In this document: one piece after another, positions 52,818-61,416 of the stretch
Numbering within the stretch: the first letter of the stretch is position 1
Layout of the letters: every line of letters begins with the position of its first letter
NCBI RefSeq assembly: GCF_018987265.1
Contig: NZ_CP076853.1
Span: 2,108,001 to 2,172,000 of the forward strand
Source: Rhizobium sp. WYJ-E13
GTDB taxonomy: Bacteria; Pseudomonadota; Alphaproteobacteria; Rhizobiales; Rhizobiaceae
DNA length: 64,000 nucleotides
Direction of reading: 5' to 3'
Notes under the pieces: model-generated
Databases searched by the model: none
What the model saw: only the letters and a program-made list of their open reading frames with translations
Told to the model about the DNA's origin: nothing
Made by a program: the position numbers and the translations under genes

Positions 52818-53537
52818 CTAGCGCTGGTCGGGCGGCGACCAGCGCTTGCAGCCGTCACGGCAATATTGCGGGAAGGCCGCGCTCGCGCTTGCCAGCGTGG
52901 GGTAGATCACGACGATGGTGACATTCCCCGCCCTGCTGACCGAGACGAGAAACATTCCGGCCGGCAGGCTGTTGAGGTAGGCATCGCCATTGGGGAAGGC
53001 AGCACCCGGCCGCGGCGGCTTCGTCGCTCGGGAAGCAACGAATCTGATTGCCTGCAGGCTCTGATTGTCCTTGGCCAGATAACCGGAAAACCGCTTCTTG
53101 GCCTCCTCCTCGCCCAGATCATGGACAGCTTTGACGATGTCAATCGTAACATTCCTGGTCACAAGATTGACAGGCACATCCTCGTTTTGATGGGAAAAGC
53201 CTGATGAACCGATGATCTCCCAGAAGCTGTCGGCGCGATAGGGCATGAACTCTCCGTAAAGTGCGCGGCCATCCAGCATGCCGATCCGGAACGTGCCGAT
53301 CTGATCGCCGACCTCAACTTCATCGAAACACACGCTTTTCCGCTCTCCGACATCGCAGGCATACCAGCCCTGCTGCGACAGAATGCTCTCATAGGCATCC
53401 CCTACCTGCACGCCGAATATGAACTCTGCAGGCCCGCCATTTTCAGGCTCCGCCGCATGGGAAGCCGATGGCAGGAAAAACAGAAACAGGCCAACACCCG
53501 CAGCCCTCAGCCGACGAGCGAAGTTCCGCAAAAACAT
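52818..53537 (-). CDS. Hypothetical secreted protein
   Basis: The 239-aa protein has a signal peptide ('RRLRAAGVGLFLFFLPSASHA') and a beta-rich periplasmic domain with several cysteines ('YACDVGERKSVCFDE', 'YCRDGCKRW'). 'FIFGVQVGDAYESILSQQGW' resembles repeats in small periplasmic proteins of unknown function. ATG 53537 follows a basic, non-conserved upstream frame. Likely cotranscribed with the membrane protein downstream. Confidence 0.7.
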   Translation of the reverse strand: MFLRNFARRLRAAGVGLFLFFLPSASHAAEPENGGPAEFIFGVQVGDAYESILSQQGWYACDVGERKSVCFDEVEVGDQIGTFRIGMLDGRALYGEFMPYRADSFWEIIGSSGFSHQNEDVPVNLVTRNVTIDIVKAVHDLGEEEAKKRFSGYLAKDNQSLQAIRFVASRATKPPRPGAAFPNGDAYLNSLPAGMFLVSVSRAGNVTIVVIYPTLASASAAFPQYCRDGCKRWSPPDQR

Positions 53538-53645
53538 GCTCCTCACAGACCACCCCTGGCGCCCGCAGACGCTTCCGTCACCTCTGCCTCGTGCGTTATC
53601 CATCTCTTCCCAAGCCGGCTTCTGCCGCCATGACGCATCATGTCT

Positions 53646-53996
53646 CTACCGAAAATCGTTCAGATGATTGAGGTCACCGAGATAGCCGAGGCCCGAAAGC
53701 GCGAGCACGACGATCAGACCTGACAGCACGCCGGCGAAGCGATCGCGGCCTTTGCGCCTGATGAAGCGAACGATGAAGAAAACGATCAGGCCGACGACAA
53801 ACGACGGCAGCGATCCGCCGATGATCTCGCCGATAAGTCGCGGCCCTGCCGACGGCGGATAGGCCGTCGCCGCAACGAAACGGCGCACCAGACTGCAGAC
53901 CAGCGCGACCGCCGCCAGGATCGCGATTCCCGATACCATACCACCTTTGCCACCGGCCGAAGCCCCACGCAGATCAGTCCCGTTTGCCACCGGCAT
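53646..53996 (-). CDS. Hypothetical membrane protein
   Basis: The 116-aa protein has three hydrophobic helices ('GIAILAAVALVCSLV', 'LPSFVVGLIVFFIVRFI', 'LSGLIVVLALSGLGYL') separated by basic loops. Start may be ATG 53996 or an internal ATG giving 'MVSGIAIL'. It is divergent from the large phage-type gene. No family recognised. Confidence 0.6.
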   Translation of the reverse strand: MPVANGTDLRGASAGGKGGMVSGIAILAAVALVCSLVRRFVAATAYPPSAGPRLIGEIIGGSLPSFVVGLIVFFIVRFIRRKGRDRFAGVLSGLIVVLALSGLGYLGDLNHLNDFR

Positions 53997-54064
53997 TCCC
54001 CCTTCGATTTATAAAACAACTCTTGCGCACCTACCCCTGTCTCTCGGCCGAACGGGAGACAGAC

Positions 54065-56317
54065 ATGGACAACATGCAGGACAATAACGCCTCGTCGCGG
54101 AAGCGAGACCGGCAGGCCGCAGCTACTGCGAGCAGCATTATTCAATCCTCGGATGAAAATCCAGATCAGGTCGCGGAAGATAAAGATCTCGCGGTCACAT
54201 ATGTGCGCGTTACCGGAAACCTTGCCCCGCCTCCCCAGATGCTTCCAGGGAATCGCGAGCTTCTTCAGGGAATTATCGACGCCGAACGTAACAGACGCAT
54301 TCTGGCGCTGTCGCCGCGGACGGCAAGCTGGCTCCGCGAAAACCCCTCTGCAGCGATGCTGGCGAAGGACGATATCCACAACCTCTCTTCCTTCGAAGAG
54401 GTGGCGCAGCGGTTCGGCCAGGTGCCGAAGGCTTTCGATGATCCAGCGAAGGAGCCGGTCGCCTCATCCACGAATCCCGAAACTCCTCCGTCTACAGGCC
54501 CTGTAAGCCCAGCGGCACTGCAACAGGCGCCAGCCTCAAATGCCGTTAGGCCAGACACCGCGGAAAACGTTCCCTCCGCCGCCGAAAGCGGTCTCAGCGA
54601 AGACGATAGAAAAAAAGAAGAACTCATTGCTGAGATCCGTAACGCGAAGAAGCTGTCTCCCGAAGAGTACGAGGTGCTCAAAGAAAAAGTCCGAACGCAG
54701 CCTTGGTTCGACGCGGGCACCGGCACGCTTTATCTGGATGCCGTGCGGGAAGGAAAGACCACCGACAAGGAAGTAAATGCGGTACTGAATTCCAAGTCCA
54801 CCACTGTAACAACCGAGAGCGGAATTCAAAATTTCAAGGAACTGGGCAAGGGCACAGCTACGGGTGTCGTTGTAGGTGGTGGCCGCATAATGGAAGGCTC
54901 CGGTCAGCTTATCAATAGCAGCCAGTCGGAAGCGCAAAAGGCACTCATGGTCGAGATCGCCAGAGCCGCGTCGCTATCACCTCATGAGGTCGATCTATTA
55001 CGTTTGAAAATCGATCAGCAAAACATCCTTCCGCGGGATCTTGCGCAGAGGGTTATGTCTGAGGTGTTGGCGGGGGACACGGTACCTGACGATGTCGAGC
55101 AGCGGTTTGCCCCTTTGCTGCAAGGGGTGTCTGAAACCTTGCAATCCGGAGGACAACGCCTCGCCGATTACGGTAAGACGATGCTGCCCGCAGCGCCTGG
55201 ATACGAAAACAGTTTAGGCCGGCAGTCCGGAGAAACCTTTGGCCAGGCACTGATTGCGACCGGGACGACAATTGCTCTCGGCCCCTCAAGCACCGCAGGC
55301 ATTGTTGGCGGCCTTGTTGTGGAATCGTTGCGAGCGGCAGGAGACGGAACTGCTGCTGCGAGAGAAGCGGGTTTGCCGGAGGATAAGCAGACCTTGGCAG
55401 CCATGCTCTACGCCCCGACCGCGCTCGCCGATCTGATCCCGTTCGGAAAAGCCGCATCGTCAGCACTGAAGTTCCTTCCCATAAGCACGGTCGCGCAACA
55501 TTTGGTCAAAACAATCGTCAAGGATGGTGCAGCGCAGACAACTCAGCTCGTCGCCCAGAACACCATCAAGCACTTTTTCATCGATCCCAAGCAGGAGATC
55601 CTCGAAAAGTTCAAGGACACGTTCGTCGCAGGCGGTTTTGCTGGTGTGGGCAAGGAACTCTTGATCGATCTCGGCGAGAAACTGCTTCTACGCAAGCGCG
55701 GTTCTGCGCACAATTCTGCCTCCCGCCCCGAAGCGGCCATTCAGGACCGCCAGCAATTTGAAGAAATGGCGACGACGGCAGCGTCGTCGAAATTTCGCCA
55801 GCGCGACCCTGAAGGGCATCGAGAGCACACCGCCGAAGTGCTGAAAGGCACCAAAGTCGAGCACTTCTACACGTCGCCCGAACGTGTGGACAACTATGAA
55901 AAGGCGACAGGCGTGGATTCGTTCGGGCTGAACGGCACTCCCGCCATGCAGGTGGCAAAAGATACCGGCAGCGATCTGAAGATCCCAACTGCCGACTACC
56001 TGGCCAAATCCACCCCCTCCAAAGCGGATGCGGACTTCAGGGACAGTATGCGCTTCGGCGCCGACGCCCTCAACCATTCCGAAGCCCTTGCTTCGCATAT
56101 CGGCGTGCCTGCGCCCGGTCTCAATCCGAGAGTTAAGCAGAACGGCCCCTACATCGCCACTGGATACGTGGGTAACCAAAAGGTCGATGACTACACGGTT
56201 TCGCATTCTCGCAATGCCGATCCCACCGCGAAGAAGATGGGACGCGTCGCGAATTCCGGAAACACGCAGCGCTATCCAGACGGGCTGAGGATCACGAGCC
56301 CCCACCAACAGCCCTGA
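54065..56317 (+). CDS. Large phage polyvalent protein, N-terminal half (gp16-like)
   Basis: The 750-aa protein has an acidic, disordered N-terminal region with a Pro/Ser/Thr linker, central helices and a Gly/Ala-rich hydrophobic stretch (about 380-420). The C-terminal segment 'LKIPTADYLAK' and 'FRDSMRFGADALNHSEAL' matches the domain that, in large polyvalent phage proteins, lies just before a metallopeptidase-like domain. That next domain is found at the start of the following gene, so this looks like the front half of an ancestral gp16-type protein. ATG 54065 follows GGGAG. Confidence 0.65.
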   Translation: MDNMQDNNASSRKRDRQAAATASSIIQSSDENPDQVAEDKDLAVTYVRVTGNLAPPPQMLPGNRELLQGIIDAERNRRILALSPRTASWLRENPSAAMLAKDDIHNLSSFEEVAQRFGQVPKAFDDPAKEPVASSTNPETPPSTGPVSPAALQQAPASNAVRPDTAENVPSAAESGLSEDDRKKEELIAEIRNAKKLSPEEYEVLKEKVRTQPWFDAGTGTLYLDAVREGKTTDKEVNAVLNSKSTTVTTESGIQNFKELGKGTATGVVVGGGRIMEGSGQLINSSQSEAQKALMVEIARAASLSPHEVDLLRLKIDQQNILPRDLAQRVMSEVLAGDTVPDDVEQRFAPLLQGVSETLQSGGQRLADYGKTMLPAAPGYENSLGRQSGETFGQALIATGTTIALGPSSTAGIVGGLVVESLRAAGDGTAAAREAGLPEDKQTLAAMLYAPTALADLIPFGKAASSALKFLPISTVAQHLVKTIVKDGAAQTTQLVAQNTIKHFFIDPKQEILEKFKDTFVAGGFAGVGKELLIDLGEKLLLRKRGSAHNSASRPEAAIQDRQQFEEMATTAASSKFRQRDPEGHREHTAEVLKGTKVEHFYTSPERVDNYEKATGVDSFGLNGTPAMQVAKDTGSDLKIPTADYLAKSTPSKADADFRDSMRFGADALNHSEALASHIGVPAPGLNPRVKQNGPYIATGYVGNQKVDDYTVSHSRNADPTAKKMGRVANSGNTQRYPDGLRITSPHQQP

Positions 56318-56347
56318 ACGCCTGCCGATTTCCCGAGAGGATTCCCG

Positions 56348-59300
56348 TTGACCAATCTGACCAACAATTCCGCCGATAGCGAAGTACTGTCCGCCAAAAC
56401 TTTGCCCGAGAGCCAAACGGCGGGAGCACAAATTCCCCCGGTAGCCAACCTCGTCTTTAGCCGTCAAGACCGCAATCTCGATGCCGCGCCCCACGCTTCG
56501 AACAGCACCGACGGCTTGGCGATCCTAGATATATTCCGCAAGCCTGATCTCTCCACCCTACTGTTTGGAGCAAGCCGCTATTTCCTTCAAACCATGCAGG
56601 ACATGGCAGCACACGATATCCTCATCGTGACCGAAGATTTCGCCCATCTCGAAAACTGGTGGCGCGAAAACGCCCGCGCCATCGCAGCGGATGCCGCGCG
56701 CGCGGCATCCGGCGTCAAGATCACTGCCAAGGACGTGCTCGCCGCGCTCGATCGCGGCACCACCGGCAGCGCCGCGAAAGACGCGGCCATCGATACCGAC
56801 ATGCAGTCTCGCTTCGCTCACGCCGCTGAAACCTATCTGATCGAAGGCATAGCACCCTCACCCGAGATGCGCGGCGTCTTCGAGCAGTTCCGCGACTGGC
56901 TACTCTCCATCTATCGCCGCCTCGTCGCCCTCGACATCTCCCTCGCTCCCGACGTCGCCGCCATCTTCTTTCGGATGCTCGCCAGCGACATCGCAATCGA
57001 GATGGCCCAGCAGGATGTCGGCGGCGAAGCGCCCGTCTTTGCCGATGCGCAAGCCGCCTGCCTGACGCAGCCGCATTACGACCGCCTGCTGAAGCTGCGC
57101 GCGCTCGCCTCACAGGAGGCGAAGGCCCGCCTTCTGCGCCAGATGATGGAGCCCGTGCGGCGCGAGGGGCAGAAGGCTTACAAGGCGGAGAAGGCTGCTG
57201 TGCGGCGCGAGGTGGAGAAGGAGATCGACGCCACCAGCCTCTACCGCGCCATCGAATGGATGGCGAACCGCCGCTGGCTGGATGAGGAGACGCCGCCACC
57301 ATCAGGCGACATCCGGTTCGACAAGGCCGCCCTCGTGGCGCGCTATGGCGCGGGCATCCTCGAAGCCCTGCCCCGCAGCAAGCACTTTCTCCATGCCGAT
57401 CACGGCGGGCTCGATCCGGATATCGTCGCCGACCTCTTCGGCCTCGGCTCCGGCGACGAGCTGGTCGCCGCCATGGCGCTGGCGCCTGCCCGCGAAGACG
57501 CAATCGCCTTTGAAGTCGAGCGCGTGATGCTGCAGCGCCATGGCGACATGCTGATCGACGGTTCGGCTGAAGAGCGGGCAATCGCTGCCGTGCACAACGA
57601 CCGGCGGGCCGAATGGCTGGCGGCCGAGCTTGCGGCCCTCATCGAGGTTGCGGGCTCGGGCGACGGGCTGACGGCGGTCGAAGCCAGGGCCTATGCGCTC
57701 TCGGCAACCGCGGGCATGGAGGTGGCCGATGCCATGGACGGCGCGCGCTTCCTCGCCGCCGGCAGGCGTACCGCTATCGAAGCCATCAGGCTGGGTGACG
57801 AACTGGCGCAGGATGAGACCTGGCGCGAGAGGGCAAGCCGCAAGGCTGCCGGCAATGCAGACGCCGCCGCTCACGGACAGGACGAGCGTATCGCCAGGCT
57901 GATCACCGCCAAACGCCGCCAGCTTCTCAATCACGCGATTTATGCCGAAAGCCTCGACATTATCGGCGAGGTGGAAAAATTCGAGGCCGAAGCGGAAAGC
58001 CTCGCAAGCGGCCCCACGCGCGAAAAACTCGCCGCGGCCGTCCTTCGCGACAATGGCCGCATCGATTATCCGGGCGCGATCGACGCCCTGCTCGACCGCT
58101 TCGGCCTCGGCGGCCGGGCGGATCGTCAGACCGGAGTTCAGGCGGGCGGACAGGATGATCCGCGCATCGCCCTCAGAAACTATAGTCTCGCCATGAAGGC
58201 GGCAGGCCGGGAAAACGAGCTTGCCATTCCCGATAGTGTGCTGATCGGCTCCGGCCGCCAGTCCTACAAGGAGATCACGCTGGAGCGCTTCCGCGCCGTC
58301 GCCGCGGCGCTGAAGAATCTCGAACATGCGGCCAGGCGCGCCGGCAAGCTGATCGATGCCGATCGCGAAGCCGATATCGAGGCGACCGTTGCGAGCCTCG
58401 TCGGCGCCCTGAGAAGGCCGCGACCGGCCGGCCCTGCCAAAGGCGAGCGTCCTCCCCTCGATCCGGCCCGTGCGGCGGATGCGCTGTTGCTTGAGCTCGA
58501 CGCCACCGCTGCCGGCCCAGCCCACCGGGCCATCAAGGCGCCGCTCGATGCCGCAGCAAGCCGCCTTGCGCTGCGCAAACAGAAGGCGGCCGCTGATCTG
58601 GAAGAGCTCTACAATGTCTACTCCGGCGAGGAGCGATACCAGATGGCAACGTCCCGCTATCTCCCGGCCCTCGGCCAGTCCCTGTCAAAATGGGAGGCTA
58701 TTGCCATCGCGCTGAACACCGGCAACGAGGTCAATCGCCGGCGCCTGACGGATGGCCGCATCCAAGGCGCGCTCGACGAAGCCGGGCTCGCCGCCGTGCT
58801 CGCCTCGCTCGATGCGCGCGATGCCGGCTTCGTGCAGTCTGTCTGGGATTATCTCGCCGCCCTCGAGCCCGATATCGCCGCCCGCGAAAAGCGTGTGACC
58901 GGCATCGCGCCGCAATGGGTGCAGCCCGTCTCCGTCGAGATCGCCGGCAAGGCGCTGAAAGGCGGCTATTATCCGCTGGCCTATGATGCCGCCGATGCGG
59001 CACCGGATCCGGCGCAGGCCCTTGGCGCCGGCCGTTTCGCCAAATCCGCAACCGAGGCCGGTCATGGCAGGTCCCGCGTCGACCTCGCCGCCCGGCCGCT
59101 CGATCTCGACATCGCCGTCCTGCACCGGCACGTCAATCATCTCATCTACGACCTGGAATTCAGCGAGCCACTCGCGAATGCAAGGCGCCTGCTTGACGAT
59201 GCCGGCCTCAAGACAGCCTTCGAGGAGGCCGGCCGTGCCGCTGATCTGGAGGCCCTGAAGGCCTGGCTCAGCGAAATGGGCGCCGGCGAATTGCGCTCCG

Positions 59301-60187
59301 CCGATCGCATTGGCCGCATGGCTCGCCTGGCAAAAAAGAACGTCACCGCCGTCAGCCTGGCGAATGATCTGGCGGCCTCGCTTTCAAGCCGCTGCCAGCT
59401 CGCCGGGATCATCGCCGCCTCAGGCAGGGGCGATTTCGTGGCCGCGCTGCAGAATGCCTTCCGCCCCGGCATTATCGGGGAGGTCGCCAGCCGTTCGCCT
59501 CTCATGGCCAGCCGCGGGTTTTTCGCTGAGGCCGGAACGGCATGGGAGACGATGGCCGGCTGGCTTGAGGGAACGCTGCGACACCATCTCATCGAGAGAC
59601 CGGCCTGGCTTGCCTTTTACAACAATGGCATCGGCCAGTTCGGAGGGGATGAAGCGAAGGCTCTTGCCCATGCCGATGCCCGCATGCGGCAGGCGATAGT
59701 GGATCCGTTCCCGGCCCATGCCGGCAGCAACGAAACCCTGCTGCTCTTCAAGGCGCTGGGCGCGCATCTCGCCGCAAAGTTCAAGGCCGGTGCCGAAGCC
59801 ACCGGTCAGGATGCGGACACGGCAGCCCGGCAGGGCATTGCACTCGCCATGGATCTGACCGCGCTCGCGATGACGGATATGGTCTTTACCGCCGCCATCG
59901 GCGGGCACGACAACGGCCCTGCATGGCCGGCCTTCCTGGCCCAGCACACCGGCTATTCCGTCATGGCCGCCCTGCCCGCCATCCGCGATGCGGAAAAGCC
60001 GCTTGCCGGCACTGAGAGCGATGCCAGGGCGCTCGTAAAGGCCATCCGCCCTCCGTCAGGCGACATCGGCATCGGCCACCAGCATGTCACCGAGATCCTC
60101 GAAGCCACCGGTCTCGCGGCGGAGTCGCCCGCCGATGAAATCCCCCGCAAGGTGGACGCCGGGTTTGCGCGGATCGGCCAGCCGTGA
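56348..60187 (+). CDS. Large phage polyvalent protein, C-terminal half (gp16-like)
   Basis: The 1279-aa protein (T7 gp16: 1318 aa) starts at TTG 56348, six bases after GAGAGGA. Residues 66-90 read 'PDLSTLLFGASRYFLQTMQDMAA', where polyvalent proteins have 'DLSTFLHExxHFFLE'; the zinc motif HExxH is replaced by FGASR (residues 73-77). Then 'AETYLIEGIAPSPEMRGVFEQFRDWLLSIYRRLVALDISL' is a strong family signature. The remainder is helical, Ala-rich, with no peptidase motif. It would form the internal core ejected into the host in podoviruses. Confidence 0.72.
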   Translation: MTNLTNNSADSEVLSAKTLPESQTAGAQIPPVANLVFSRQDRNLDAAPHASNSTDGLAILDIFRKPDLSTLLFGASRYFLQTMQDMAAHDILIVTEDFAHLENWWRENARAIAADAARAASGVKITAKDVLAALDRGTTGSAAKDAAIDTDMQSRFAHAAETYLIEGIAPSPEMRGVFEQFRDWLLSIYRRLVALDISLAPDVAAIFFRMLASDIAIEMAQQDVGGEAPVFADAQAACLTQPHYDRLLKLRALASQEAKARLLRQMMEPVRREGQKAYKAEKAAVRREVEKEIDATSLYRAIEWMANRRWLDEETPPPSGDIRFDKAALVARYGAGILEALPRSKHFLHADHGGLDPDIVADLFGLGSGDELVAAMALAPAREDAIAFEVERVMLQRHGDMLIDGSAEERAIAAVHNDRRAEWLAAELAALIEVAGSGDGLTAVEARAYALSATAGMEVADAMDGARFLAAGRRTAIEAIRLGDELAQDETWRERASRKAAGNADAAAHGQDERIARLITAKRRQLLNHAIYAESLDIIGEVEKFEAEAESLASGPTREKLAAAVLRDNGRIDYPGAIDALLDRFGLGGRADRQTGVQAGGQDDPRIALRNYSLAMKAAGRENELAIPDSVLIGSGRQSYKEITLERFRAVAAALKNLEHAARRAGKLIDADREADIEATVASLVGALRRPRPAGPAKGERPPLDPARAADALLLELDATAAGPAHRAIKAPLDAAASRLALRKQKAAADLEELYNVYSGEERYQMATSRYLPALGQSLSKWEAIAIALNTGNEVNRRRLTDGRIQGALDEAGLAAVLASLDARDAGFVQSVWDYLAALEPDIAAREKRVTGIAPQWVQPVSVEIAGKALKGGYYPLAYDAADAAPDPAQALGAGRFAKSATEAGHGRSRVDLAARPLDLDIAVLHRHVNHLIYDLEFSEPLANARRLLDDAGLKTAFEEAGRAADLEALKAWLSEMGAGELRSADRIGRMARLAKKNVTAVSLANDLAASLSSRCQLAGIIAASGRGDFVAALQNAFRPGIIGEVASRSPLMASRGFFAEAGTAWETMAGWLEGTLRHHLIERPAWLAFYNNGIGQFGGDEAKALAHADARMRQAIVDPFPAHAGSNETLLLFKALGAHLAAKFKAGAEATGQDADTAARQGIALAMDLTALAMTDMVFTAAIGGHDNGPAWPAFLAQHTGYSVMAALPAIRDAEKPLAGTESDARALVKAIRPPSGDIGIGHQHVTEILEATGLAAESPADEIPRKVDAGFARIGQP

Positions 60188-60214
60188 TTTTCGATCTCAA
60201 CCGTTTGCGCCCTA

Positions 60215-60246
60215 TCCATGATGCCAAAAAGGAATGGCATCATGGA
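60215..60246 (+). promoter_or_regulatory. RNA hairpin around the XhlA-like gene start
   Basis: TCCATGATGCC (60215-60225) and GGCATCATGGA (60236-60246) are perfect complements with a 10-base loop that contains AAAGGAA. The ribosome-binding site would sit in the loop and the ATG (60242-60244) in the stem. Such a structure can delay translation of a lysis gene. Confidence 0.6.
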
Positions 60247-60493
60247 TGAGACAACCCGCAACGAGCTTGAGAAGCTCCACAGCAGGATCGGTGATTTGAA
60301 AGAACGTGTCGTCTCGCTGGAAGCGCAGCAGCCGCATATCAACGCCGCCCTGCTGCGCATCGAAGGCAGCGTCGAAAAGCTCGCAAACCGCATCGGCAAG
60401 GCGCTCTGGGCCGTCGTCGCCATCGTGCTGACTCCGCTTGCCGGCCTGCTGATCAAGGCAATCGCCTCAGGTGCGTTCGCCCGCTTTCTTTAG
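60242..60493 (+). CDS. XhlA-like holin-associated protein
   Basis: The 83-aa protein has an N-terminal coiled coil ('NELEKLHSRIGDLKERVVSLEAQQPHINAALLRIEGSVEKL') and one C-terminal membrane helix ('ALWAVVAIVLTPLAGLLI'), the XhlA/hemolysin-type layout found in phage lysis modules. ATG 60242 is chosen because AAAGGAA lies upstream; an ATG at 60218 would place the start in the other hairpin arm. Confidence 0.72.
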   Translation: MDETTRNELEKLHSRIGDLKERVVSLEAQQPHINAALLRIEGSVEKLANRIGKALWAVVAIVLTPLAGLLIKAIASGAFARFL

Positions 60494-60616
60494 GGCAAGT
60501 CCGGCAGAGGTGTGGGCGGTTTTGCATCTCAAGAACATCGCGATCCCTCCGAGTTCAGCTTGACAACTCTCCCCACCTCATCCTGCCGCTCTCCATCATC
60601 ATCAAGGGCAGCAGAC

Positions 60617-60820
60617 ATGACCCTCGTCTTCATTCGCATTCTCTTGCGTTACCTAGCCGCCATCCTCGTCACCCGCGGGCTGATCGCGCCCGATCTCGGC
60701 GAGATGATCTCGCGTGATCCCGATGTCGCCATGGCGCTTCAGATTGCCTCCGGCGCACTTATCGCGGCAACAGCCGAAGGCTGGTATTATCTGGCGCATC
60801 GCTGTGGATGGGCGAAATGA
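60617..60820 (+). CDS. Putative phage holin (Pam3-gp28-like)
   Basis: The 67-aa protein has two hydrophobic helices ('LVFIRILLRYLAAILVTRGLIA' and 'ALQIASGALIAATAEGWYYLAH') in the size range and pattern of small class II holins such as the Pam3-gp28 group. It overlaps the next holin-like gene by four bases. Confidence 0.65.
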   Translation: MTLVFIRILLRYLAAILVTRGLIAPDLGEMISRDPDVAMALQIASGALIAATAEGWYYLAHRCGWAK

Positions 60821-61212
60821 AGTGGCTGAGCGACCTGCTGCTCGGCGGCATCATCGAGAAATTCACCGGCCCGCTGCTCGCCGCTTATCAGGCGAAACTC
60901 TCGGCCGAGACCGACCAGCAGAAGCTTGCCGCCGCGGAAGTGATCAAGGGCATCGAGGCCGCCCGCGACATTGCGGTGGCCGAAGCCGCCGATCGCTGGA
61001 GCGCCACCCGCCTCGGCCGTCTGCTCATCGTCATCCCCTTCGGCCTCTGGTGGGCGGCGATCTACATGGTGCAGATCCTCAATCCCTGGTTCGGCCTCAA
61101 TCTCATCGTCGTCGATGTGCCGCCGCGCATCAATGACATGGCGCTGGTGCTGATCCCGGCGATCGTCATCGGCGATGCCGGCGCGCTCTTGGCGCGGCGT
61201 CTGAAAAGATAG
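60817..61212 (+). CDS. 3TM-type phage holin
   Basis: The 131-aa protein starts with an amphipathic helix ('LSDLLLGGIIEKFTGPLLAAYQAKL'), has a charged middle ('AAEVIKGIEAARDIAVAEAADRW') and three hydrophobic segments near the C-terminus ('LLIVIPFGLWWAAIYMVQI', 'ALVLIPAIVIGDAGALLA'). This matches the Holin_3TMs family. ATG 60817 overlaps the previous stop (ATGA). No endolysin gene follows, so this is the last gene of the phage-like module. Confidence 0.75.
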   Translation: MKWLSDLLLGGIIEKFTGPLLAAYQAKLSAETDQQKLAAAEVIKGIEAARDIAVAEAADRWSATRLGRLLIVIPFGLWWAAIYMVQILNPWFGLNLIVVDVPPRINDMALVLIPAIVIGDAGALLARRLKR

Positions 61213-61252
61213 CAAGACACCGCCTCAACCATCTGCTGCGATCATTGCAGCG

Positions 61253-61333
61253 TCAAGAGAGCGCTGGGTTGGGGGCCGAATTCCTCCGGTGACCTTGCGA
61301 AACGCCTTCGGCCGGAGCCAGGCGCTCTCTTGA
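61253..61333. repeat. Inverted repeat with 81-bp span
   Basis: TCAAGAGAGCGC-TGG (61253-61267) pairs with CCA-GGCGCTCTCTTGA (61318-61333), one bulge. Inner segments also pair (GGCCGA/TCGGCC). It could be a folded RNA, a bidirectional terminator or a small non-autonomous repeat at the edge of the phage-like module. Confidence 0.4.
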
Positions 61334-61416
61334 TACCCTCTTCGAGATACGTCCTTGCTCGCGTATAAGATTTCCACGCCGCCATTTGGCATCACGCGAG
61401 ATCGAAGACGTTGAAC

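Noticed and set aside
35832..61212. Attachment sites, tRNA target or integrase for the phage-like module
   Set aside because: I found no tRNA, no integrase frame and no convincing direct repeats at the edges; only unrelated intergenic repeats.
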